DNA of 13,019 nt from Halobacteriales archaeon (GTDB lineage: Archaea > Halobacteriota > Halobacteria > Halobacteriales > SKSH01), in the NCBI GenBank assembly GCA_007118075.1, contig SKSH01000187.1, forward strand, positions 1-13,019, written 5' to 3'. Position numbers and translations under genes: made by a program. The notes below the pieces were generated by a model. The model saw only the letters and a list, made by a program, of their open reading frames with translations, had not been told where the DNA came from and searched no databases. Positions 6,979-12,170 of this stretch are shown in pieces. The first letter of the stretch is position 1; each line of letters begins with the position of its first letter.

Positions 6979-7671
6979 TCAATTCCGAATCTCGATATCC
7001 CCGAACAGCGCAACACCAGTCACGATCAACTCCGGTTCATCGGTCGGTTCATGCTTCTCACCATGAGTTCGGGTATCGCTCGAATCGCCGAAAATGCTCA
7101 TCGTCTTGATCTGCACCTCCCACTCCTCCGGCACTCGAATCTCTGCGCTGCCAAAGACTGCTAACGCCTCGACGTTCGCAGGGTGATTCAGGATTTCGGC
7201 ATTGGTGAGATCCAGCCGGGCGTCTCCGAACACGGCGAGGAGTTCACCACCGGTAAATCGGTCAGTGGTGGGCCTGCGCTGGTCGGTACCGAACACAGCG
7301 ATGGAGGTGATCTCACTTGCTTTGGTCCCGTCGAGCCTGACACGCTGCCGTCTACGGGAACGGTTGACCATGACCAAGAGCCCAAACAGAATGATGAACA
7401 AGGGCCACCAGGTCCCGATAACTCCATCGGGCAACAGCCCCACGTTCCGGAGGAAGAAGGCACCAGCAATTGCAATGATCATGACTGGCCCCACGATGTT
7501 TCGGAACCCACTGCGGACTAAGGCCCACACGCCAACGAGGATGAAGATCGCCGCGATCCATCCCCAGACCGACCGCATCTCGACGAAGCCGGTCGTCGAA
7601 AGCAGCAAGACAAGCCCGATGAGGACGATTACCGTCCCAGTTGTAAGCCGTTCAGATAGATCCCGAGTCAT
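6979..7671 (-). CDS. LiaF-like membrane protein with C-terminal toastrack domain
   Basis: The N-terminal half has four hydrophobic segments (about 12-28, 34-52, 58-76 and 85-102) in the LiaF/DUF5668 style. A basic stretch follows (NRSRRRQRVR, 103-112), then a soluble toastrack domain with a recurring Phe-Gly unit: SIAVFGTD (123), LLAVFGDARL (144), ALAVFGSAEIRV (169), TMSIFGD (190) and GVALFGDIEI (219). In bacteria, proteins of this architecture sit with cell-envelope-stress sensors and ABC exporters and modulate the stress response. Here the downstream cistron is a broken sensor-domain gene and an ABC ATPase fragment follows, so the association is remembered but no longer intact. The 230-residue ORF looks complete. 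The ATG at 7671 is fixed by a TATA box 26 nt upstream. Function in archaea is an inference from the fold. Confidence 0.8.
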   Translation of the reverse strand: MTRDLSERLTTGTVIVLIGLVLLLSTTGFVEMRSVWGWIAAIFILVGVWALVRSGFRNIVGPVMIIAIAGAFFLRNVGLLPDGVIGTWWPLFIILFGLLVMVNRSRRRQRVRLDGTKASEITSIAVFGTDQRRPTTDRFTGGELLAVFGDARLDLTNAEILNHPANVEALAVFGSAEIRVPEEWEVQIKTMSIFGDSSDTRTHGEKHEPTDEPELIVTGVALFGDIEIRN

Positions 7672-7693
7672 AGGAGGTGATTCTCAGACAAGG

Positions 7694-7701
7694 TTATTAA
7701 A
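7694..7701 (-). promoter_or_regulatory. TATA box of the LiaF-like gene
   Basis: On the minus strand this reads TTTAATAA and is centred about 26 nt upstream of the ATG at 7671. This is close to the haloarchaeal consensus and implies a leaderless transcript. The segment between box and start contains no Shine-Dalgarno site. Its last bases are CACCTCCT, the complement of one. Confidence 0.65.
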
Positions 7702-7804
7702 GGCATGTCAGGTAGGTGACCACGATCAGGGCTACCACGAACCAAGGATTTGGTGGTATCGTTGACTTGAATTTGAACAGGGGGACGTGATCAAATTCAC
7801 TTAT
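7697..7804 (-). pseudogene. Possible remnant of a membrane-protein C terminus
   Basis: A minus-strand frame bounded by stops, with no start codon, reads ...PLFKFKSTIPPNPWFVVALIVVTYLTCL and then two consecutive stops. A charged stretch followed by one clean hydrophobic helix at the very end looks like the tail of a membrane protein. Its stop codons lie inside the TATA box of the LiaF-like gene. I do not recognise the parent family, and a chance frame of 35 codons is quite possible. Confidence 0.22.
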
Positions 7805-8565
7805 TTATACATATATTCTGGCACAATCGACATAATCGATTCAAACATCTGTACGTGTCAATCGAAACGTGGCATAAGCCTAAATTGATACGCAGACCAT
7901 TATGCGTTATTGCGGAGATCATTACCTCGCTGAATTCCTTACGAGATCTCTTCTTCCGTTAATTATTGACGATACAGTATCACCCGGTTGCTCTCAGCTA
8001 GATCCCTTACTGGAGCGGGTGTTCACGTTCATTCAGGCTTGAGTAGACTCCAAGCTCATCTCACGCAAACCAGAGCGATTCAATTCCCTCACTACCGACC
8101 GAGATCATGAAGGGTTCAGTTGCATCTATGGAATCGACAGTAGGTTCAATGCCATGAAATTCTCCCTGTCTTGTCCCGGTACTCGTGAATCGAAATGCAG
8201 CTCCATTTCCATCGGTGAAGACCGGTTGAAGTTCTAGCTGCAAGTCCGGGAATGTTTCACACCCGGTTGCGAGATCAAGCTCATCGCTCGGTATCTGCCT
8301 GCCTTGTCAGTCAACGAACTGTCAGAAACGGTCGATATTGGTAGCCTCGTCACGCTGGGTGTACCACCCAATGTACGAATGAGCCAGTTGTTCTGGATCT
8401 CAGAACTCTGAGATCATCTTCGAAATACTACATTCCCCCGGATGAATTTTGTGTTGCCATGCCTGGATACCTCGAGTCGCAATTGGCATGAAATTGTCGC
8501 CAGTCCCTAGGTAAGTATAGGGGGGTACCTCCTGCATGTCGTGGTTGTTCTATAGCTTTTAGTCC
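7702..8565. other. Gene-poor, AT-richer stretch with gene remnants
   Basis: About 860 bases lie between the LiaF-like promoter and the first SDR gene, with no intact gene that I can support. It holds the possible membrane-tail remnant (7697-7804), an AT-rich tract with several TATA-like strings (7796-7820, for example TTATTTATACATATATT), a 46-codon ORF of doubtful reality (7902-8042, plus) and the SnoaL-like remnant (8007-8306, minus). From 8310 to 8560 I see no recognisable coding sequence, only a nested inverted repeat near 8505-8530. The pattern fits degraded accessory DNA. No transposase, terminal repeats or integrase site is visible. Confidence 0.5.
8007..8306 (-). pseudogene. SnoaL-like / ester-cyclase (NTF2-fold) remnant with an in-frame stop
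   Basis: The minus strand encodes ...DLATGCETFPDLQLELQPVF, then AFRFTSTGTRQGEFHGIEPT and MISVGSEGIESLWFA, followed by a TGA at 8061-8063. The frame then continues as DELGVYSSLNE and stops at 8007. The strings FPDL, GTRQGEFHGIEPT, the ESLW position and xDELGVYSSL match in order the second half of SnoaL-like cyclases (usual pattern FPD, GTH-x-GEF-x-GI-x-PTG, E-x-W-x3-D-x-LG-x-x-x-QLG). The TGA is most simply a nonsense change, for example CGA to TGA. The N-terminal third of the fold is absent: a stop lies at 8307-8309, and I found no convincing continuation in another frame. Members of this family are NTF2-like enzymes or binding proteins of unknown substrate. This copy is almost certainly dead. 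Confidence 0.6.
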
Positions 8566-9279
8566 TCACTCACGACCTGATGGAATGAGCATGAGTTCGT
8601 TGATAGAGATATGATCGGGACGTGAGACCGCATAGAGAATAGCATCGGCGACATCCTCGGGATTGAGCATTTGCGTTGATTCGATATCTTCTTCCGGTTG
8701 AAGCGGCGTCTCAACCGCGCCGGGGATTAGATGGGTCACTCGGATACCATCGTCCCTGAGATCACGCAGTGACGCTTCCGTGAATCCCCGGACCCCCCAC
8801 TTGCTTGCGACATACCCAAGCCATGGGTGAGCAGTGGTTCTGCCCGACCCCGATCCAATGTTGACGATATCTCCCTTGCCTTGTTCCTGCATCAGTTTGG
8901 CAGCGTAATGCGTCCCGTACATCAGCCCAAGTAGGTTGACTTCGATTTCCTGTGTCCACATATCGAGGTTGCCACCCACAACACCTTCCCAGTCCCAGTG
9001 ACCCACTCCCGCATTGTTTATCATAATATCCAAACCACCGAGGCTGTCTTGAGTCGTCTTCATCATCGATGCAACCTGCTTGGGATCACTCACATCGGTC
9101 GGAACGACAAGTGTGTTCCCACCGTTGGCTTTGATCTCCTCGGCCACTGTCTCCAGCCTGGCTTTGCTCCGGGCAGCAAGGCAAACGTGTGCCCCAGCGT
9201 CAGCGAGCATCTTGGCAGTCGCCCGTCCGATCCCTTTTGACGCACCAGTTACGATTACACTCCGGCCATCAAGATTCAT
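8566..9279 (-). CDS. Short-chain dehydrogenase/reductase (classical SDR)
   Basis: This is a complete classical SDR of 237 residues. The Rossmann motif TGASKGIG is at 11-18, NNAG at 88-91, and the structural Asn in EVNLLG is N115. The catalytic residues are S143 (in NIGSGSG), Y156 and K160 (YVASK). Arg at the end of the second strand (LAARSK, R38) favours NADP(H). The closing segment IPGAVETPL (185-193) is the usual PG motif region. It should oxidise or reduce a small alcohol or ketone, but the substrate cannot be read from the sequence. The ATG at 9279 is 4 codons before the first strand. A GAGAGGT stretch lies about 9 nt upstream and an AT-rich ATTTTTC near 9305-9311 could be its TATA element. 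It is the same strand as the next SDR but separated by 328 nt, so likely independent. Confidence 0.85.
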   Translation of the reverse strand: MNLDGRSVIVTGASKGIGRATAKMLADAGAHVCLAARSKARLETVAEEIKANGGNTLVVPTDVSDPKQVASMMKTTQDSLGGLDIMINNAGVGHWDWEGVVGGNLDMWTQEIEVNLLGLMYGTHYAAKLMQEQGKGDIVNIGSGSGRTTAHPWLGYVASKWGVRGFTEASLRDLRDDGIRVTHLIPGAVETPLQPEEDIESTQMLNPEDVADAILYAVSRPDHISINELMLIPSGRE

Positions 9280-9428
9280 GGCCTAACCTCTCAAGCAACT
9301 ACTGAAAAATTGGTCGGTACAACCAACCTCACTATGTTGTACGTCCTCAGAACGATACCTGATACTGACCGTAGTTTCGGTGTCTTATCCGGGACCTATC
9401 GACACGCAATTTCAGTGGGATTCTGGTG

Positions 9429-9450
9429 ATCGATCCGAGTACGGATCGAT
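9429..9450. repeat. 9-bp perfect inverted repeat
   Basis: The arms ATCGATCCG and CGGATCGAT are exact complements around a 4-base loop, AGTA. It lies about 150 nt upstream of the SDR start at 9279 and about 160 nt beyond the stop of the SDR at 9608. No T-run follows on either strand, so an operator-like site is at least as likely as a terminator. Confidence 0.5.
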
Positions 9451-9553
9451 GTGTGCCATATCGATCCTCATCAGTTCTGCAGAACTCTGTTACAACCGAG
9501 TTGATGAGAACGGCTGCCAATTCCGACCGGACCTGTTGAATGGACAGACGATT

Positions 9554-9570
9554 TCTTGTCTGTGACAAGA
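9554..9570 (-). terminator. Hairpin just downstream of the second SDR gene
   Basis: TCTTGTC-TGT-GACAAGA forms a 7-bp stem 38 nt beyond the minus-strand stop at 9608. An alternative stem, ACAGAC (9544-9549) with GTCTGT (9558-9563), overlaps it, so the two cannot form together. No clear oligo-T follows on the minus strand, so the terminator call is tentative. Confidence 0.25.
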
Positions 9571-9607
9571 GAAACAATCACGATTGGTCGAGGTTGTTAA
9601 TCGATGC

Positions 9608-10318
9608 TCAGGCAGTCCCGTACACGGGGATGGAAGCACCACTTGTCACCGCTGTCTCCTCGGTGCATAGCAGGGCGATCACCGCGGCAATCTCGGACGG
9701 CTCTACCCAGTCATCAGACGGGGTCATCATCTCCCGGTTCATCGGTGTATCCAGGACACTCGGCATCACCGCATTCGCCCGGACGGTACCCAGTTGTTCC
9801 TCGGCGATCGTCTCGGTCAATAACTTGACACCGGCCTTCGATGCCCGGTAGATACCGTCACCGGCACCGCCCTCGAGGGCACTTCTGGCGGCAACGGATA
9901 CGATCGTCCCTTCCTGTTCGATGAGGTGGGGAAGGGCGTGTTTCGAGGTGAGGAACATCGTCCTGAGGTTGATGTCGAACAGCATATCGAACACCTGTTC
10001 ATCGGTCTCATGGATCGGATCTCCACCGCGCCATGTGCCGGCGATGTTGCAAAGTACATCGAGTGAATCGTGTTCATTGATCACCGCTTGTGCGGACTCG
10101 ATCACCGCTGCCTCATCGGTCAGATCTGCCTGGAGGTAGGTCACCGACTCAGGTAACCCATCCTCACCAACTGCCTCCTCAAGTGGAGCGATATCCACAC
10201 CAGCAACGGTTGCACCAGCGTCGAGAAACGTCTCTACCACGGCACCACCTAGCGCACCGGCAGCCCCGGTGACGAGGACGACATGATCATCGAAATCGAG
10301 GGTAGCTGAGCCAGACAT
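9608..10318 (-). CDS. SDR family oxidoreductase with atypical active site
   Basis: This is a complete SDR of 236 residues from the ATG at 10318. The cofactor motif TGAAGALG is at 17-24. Asp at the end of the second strand (GVDIAP, D42) points to NAD(H). NIAG (91-94) replaces the usual NNAG, N117 is present in DINLRT, and the YxxxK pair is Y157/K161 (YRASK). The segment that normally reads IVNxSS reads IVSVAARS (139-146). The aligned catalytic Ser is A144, with S141 and S146 nearby. I chose 10318 because the frame upstream is non-conserved, GAGAGGG sits directly before it, and a TATA box lies 27 nt upstream. Starts upstream would put the TATA inside the gene. It is transcribed divergently from the third SDR. 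The substrate is unknown. Confidence 0.83.
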   Translation of the reverse strand: MSGSATLDFDDHVVLVTGAAGALGGAVVETFLDAGATVAGVDIAPLEEAVGEDGLPESVTYLQADLTDEAAVIESAQAVINEHDSLDVLCNIAGTWRGGDPIHETDEQVFDMLFDINLRTMFLTSKHALPHLIEQEGTIVSVAARSALEGGAGDGIYRASKAGVKLLTETIAEEQLGTVRANAVMPSVLDTPMNREMMTPSDDWVEPSEIAAVIALLCTEETAVTSGASIPVYGTA

Positions 10319-10341
10319 ACCCTCTCTCATCTTGCGATACC

Positions 10342-10348
10342 CATAAAG
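10342..10348 (-). promoter_or_regulatory. TATA box of the minus-strand SDR (start 10318)
   Basis: On the minus strand this reads TTTATGG and is centred about 27 nt upstream of the ATG at 10318. It decides the start of that gene and implies a leaderless or very short-leader transcript. Confidence 0.55.
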
Positions 10349-10353
10349 GACAA

Positions 10354-10371
10354 CCACGAGGTGAACCTTGG
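10354..10371. promoter_or_regulatory. Interrupted dyad between two divergent TATA boxes
   Basis: CCA-CG-AGGT-GA-ACCT-TGG has complementary arms (CCA/TGG and AGGT/ACCT) with a two-base insertion on one side. It lies between the opposed TATA boxes at 10342-10348 and 10389-10397, where one regulator could control both SDR genes. The match is short and may be chance. Confidence 0.25.
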
Positions 10372-10388
10372 AGAGATTCGGCAAACGG

Positions 10389-10397
10389 TTTTTTAAT
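10389..10397 (+). promoter_or_regulatory. TATA box of the plus-strand SDR (start 10423)
   Basis: TTTTTTAAT is centred about 29 nt upstream of the ATG at 10423, a good leaderless haloarchaeal promoter. It is the most AT-rich point of the divergent intergenic region. Confidence 0.6.
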
Positions 10398-10422
10398 CGG
10401 CTCACTGAGGTCTGACTGACCG

Positions 10423-11367
10423 ATGCTTAATGATTGTTCGGATCTCGATGGGAGCAGAACACTCACAGGGCGGTCTGCCGTGGTCACCGGGGCGAACAGC
10501 GGTATCGGTCTGGCAGTGACCGAACAGCTCGTGAAACAGGGGGCAGCGGTCATCATGGCCTGTCGTAACATCGAGCGTGCTGAGACGGCTCGTGACGAGA
10601 TCGCCACCGAGGAGACAATCGATCGAATCGTGATCAGACGGTGCGACCTTGCCGATCTCGACGTGATCGAATCATTCGCCGATTGGGTCGACACGGAGTA
10701 CGATGCTTTGGACCTGCTTTGCAACAATGCAGGTATCATGGCAATCCCCTTCTCGCGAACGGCTGATGGGTTTGAACAACAGTTCGGTGTCAACCACCTG
10801 GGACACTTCGCCATAACCGGTCGTCTCCTCGATCTGCTCTGTGAGGCCGATGGAAAACCACGGATCGTCACCCAAAGCAGCAAGATGCACGAGCGGACCT
10901 CCTCAATCGACTTCGATCGACTCGATGATCCTTCGCGATACAGTCGGTGGCAGTCCTATGCGATGAGCAAATTGGCGAATGTGCTCTTCGCCCGTGAACT
11001 CGACCGAAGACTCGATGTGGCCGGTGAGTCAGTCCGCTCGTTCGCTTGCGAGCCGGGTTTCGTCGCCACGAACCTGCAACTTCGCGGTCCGCAGATGGAT
11101 GGTTCCAGATTGAAGGAGACTTGTTGGCGAGTCGCTAGCAGACTCTTCGGGCAGTCACCGGATGCCGGTGCTCGACCGATGGTCCGTGCGGCGACTGATC
11201 GAGAACTACCTCGGGGTGTCTACCTACGACCGGGTGGATTCCTCGGGATGCAAGGCGACCCGGTGGCCGACGAGCCAAGCCAGACCGCACAGGATGATGC
11301 GCTGGCGAACGCCCTTTGGGAGTACTCAGTCGAGCAGACCGGGGTGAGCTACGGTCGGCTGGGTTGA
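10423..11367 (+). CDS. SDR, retinol dehydrogenase / WW-oxidoreductase-like
   Basis: This is a complete 314-residue SDR of the longer retinol-dehydrogenase-like type. LTGRSAVVTGANSGIG (14-29) carries the cofactor motif. R48 in ACRNIERAE, after the second strand, indicates NADP(H). Also present are CDLADL (74-79), NNAGIM (101-106) and FGVNHLGHF with N124. The catalytic set is S153, Y179 and K183 (YAMSK). The string NNAGIMAIP followed by GFEQQFGVNHLGHF is diagnostic of this subgroup. Y-x-RPGG near the C terminus replaces the usual post-catalytic loop ending. In animals, relatives act on retinoids and sterols. The archaeal substrate is unknown. The start is fixed by the TATA box about 29 nt upstream. 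It is divergent from the SDR at 9608-10318. Confidence 0.85.
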   Translation: MLNDCSDLDGSRTLTGRSAVVTGANSGIGLAVTEQLVKQGAAVIMACRNIERAETARDEIATEETIDRIVIRRCDLADLDVIESFADWVDTEYDALDLLCNNAGIMAIPFSRTADGFEQQFGVNHLGHFAITGRLLDLLCEADGKPRIVTQSSKMHERTSSIDFDRLDDPSRYSRWQSYAMSKLANVLFARELDRRLDVAGESVRSFACEPGFVATNLQLRGPQMDGSRLKETCWRVASRLFGQSPDAGARPMVRAATDRELPRGVYLRPGGFLGMQGDPVADEPSQTAQDDALANALWEYSVEQTGVSYGRLG

Positions 11368-11380
11368 TCTGCCAGACCAG

Positions 11381-11387
11381 CTAAAGG
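11381..11387 (+). promoter_or_regulatory. Candidate TATA box for the DUF4440-like gene
   Basis: CTAAAGG is centred about 25 nt upstream of the ATG at 11409. It lies in the 41-nt gap after the SDR stop, suggesting the small gene has its own leaderless promoter rather than depending on read-through. Confidence 0.4.
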
Positions 11388-11408
11388 GTTTGCCGTGGTG
11401 GTGATGGT

Positions 11409-11825
11409 ATGGCTCTCGAACAGGTATGTCAAGCGGAGATTGAGTCCCTCCATCGTTTCTTCGTCGAATGGTACACCGGAGAGTGTGATGATGGTGCGTT
11501 CGAGGCATTCGAGACAGCGTTGGCACCCTCGTTTCGGATGGTCCATCCGGATGGTGAGGAATACCATCGGGATGCTATTGTCAACGCCATCGCTCGCGCC
11601 CATCAGACCCACGAGACAGCGGATTTCCAGATCGATATCGAGGGTGTGGAACTTCTGCACGACCTTGGTGACCATGCGGTGGTCAGATACGAGGAATGGC
11701 AGACCCTCGAAGGAGCTCGTACGGGCCGCTTGAGTACGGTGGTCTTTGAGGTAACCGGAGGTAACGGCGGACCATTACGCTGGTTGGATGTCCACGAGAC
11801 GTGGATTGATCCACCGACTGGTTGA
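11409..11825 (+). CDS. DUF4440 / NTF2-like small protein
   Basis: The 138-residue soluble acidic protein has the NTF2-like layout. An N-terminal helix (EIESLHRFFVEWYTG, 10-24) is followed by LAPSFRMVHPDGEEYHRDAI (38-57), a pattern of DUF4440 proteins in which a strand with a conserved HPDG turn precedes a helix. Three long strands come next (ADFQIDIEGVELL, HAVVRYEEWQT, RLSTVVFEV), and the end reads RWLDVHETWI. The length is normal for a single domain. Proteins of this fold are dimeric binding proteins or small cyclases and isomerases, and nothing here points to a substrate. It lies 41 nt after the SDR on the same strand, so the two may be cotranscribed in addition to its own candidate promoter. 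Confidence 0.72.
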   Translation: MALEQVCQAEIESLHRFFVEWYTGECDDGAFEAFETALAPSFRMVHPDGEEYHRDAIVNAIARAHQTHETADFQIDIEGVELLHDLGDHAVVRYEEWQTLEGARTGRLSTVVFEVTGGNGGPLRWLDVHETWIDPPTG

Positions 11826-12170
11826 GCTACGCCAATCGACATGCGACCAAGATATCGCCGATGCCATCATTATCTTCGGTTGGAAGTGTCACTATCCGAC
11901 TTTCATACGGTACATCATCGTCATAGACCGTTCTAGCTGGTTACGCTGTCGGGGATCCTTCCGTTGTTCACATGACTGGTTGGAACGTGACCACCTCACA
12001 GTAGTGTGCTGATTACGCAGGCGAATGGTATTGCTGTCACACGATAGTGAGTCGGCCTCGGTACTCATAGGGTTCGTCATCACCCGATCGGGCTCGGTCC
12101 CAATGGTCTCGTCATCGGCCACAGAATCGTTGGTTCAGCTGATGAAAAACGCTTCTGGAAGCTTGTTCAT
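11826..12170. other. Intergenic region between convergent genes
   Basis: These 345 bases separate the ends of a plus-strand and a minus-strand gene. I see no recognisable protein, RNA or repeat here apart from the terminator candidate at 12145-12162 belonging to the minus-strand gene. Short ORFs on both strands (for example 11892-12122, minus) have no membrane, domain or compositional character of a real haloarchaeal gene. Confidence 0.5.
12145..12162 (-). terminator. Hairpin plus oligo-T terminator of the GT87-like gene
   Basis: On the minus strand, 8 nt after the stop codon at 12171, GCTTCCAGAAGC can fold as a 4-bp stem with a tetraloop (or 5 bp with a strained loop), followed by GTTTTTC. 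A hairpin followed by five T residues fits intrinsic termination, and archaeal polymerase also terminates on T-runs alone. Confidence 0.45.

Larger units (their letters stand above)
9280..9607. other. Intergenic region with inverted repeats
   Basis: No gene is supported in these 328 bases. They carry the presumed promoter of the SDR to the left (near 9305-9311). They also carry a 9-bp perfect inverted repeat (9429-9450) with an extra half-site copy, ATCGATCC, at 9460-9467, and two overlapping, mutually exclusive hairpins at 9544-9570 just past the 3' end of the next SDR gene. Short open frames exist on both strands but have no recognisable content. Confidence 0.45.

Noticed and set aside
7902..8042. 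Plus-strand ORF of 46 codons starting MRYCGDHYLAEF.
   Set aside because: The TATA-like CTAAATT upstream is only about 18 nt from the ATG, there is no Shine-Dalgarno site, its end overlaps the SnoaL-like remnant antisense, and no family is recognised.
8505..8530. Nested inverted repeats (CCCTA/TAGGG and AGGTA/TACCT) past the end of the first SDR gene.
   Set aside because: Only 5-bp arms in a G/C-run context and no T-run on the minus strand, so too weak to call a terminator or operator.
7702..8565. The gene-poor block was checked for CRISPR repeats, insertion-sequence ends and tandem repeats.
   Set aside because: No regularly spaced repeats, terminal inverted repeats or transposase fragments were seen.
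9347..9577. Minus-strand ORF of 76 codons in the gap between two SDR genes.
   Set aside because: It starts at TTG, contains the inverted repeat, is basic and Arg-rich unlike haloarchaeal proteins, and has no recognisable motif.
11892..12122. Minus-strand ORF of 76 codons (MADDETIGTEPDRV...).
   Set aside because: The acidic beginning is attractive, but the rest is Arg/Ser/Gln-rich without any pattern. No promoter or Shine-Dalgarno site was found, so it is probably chance.
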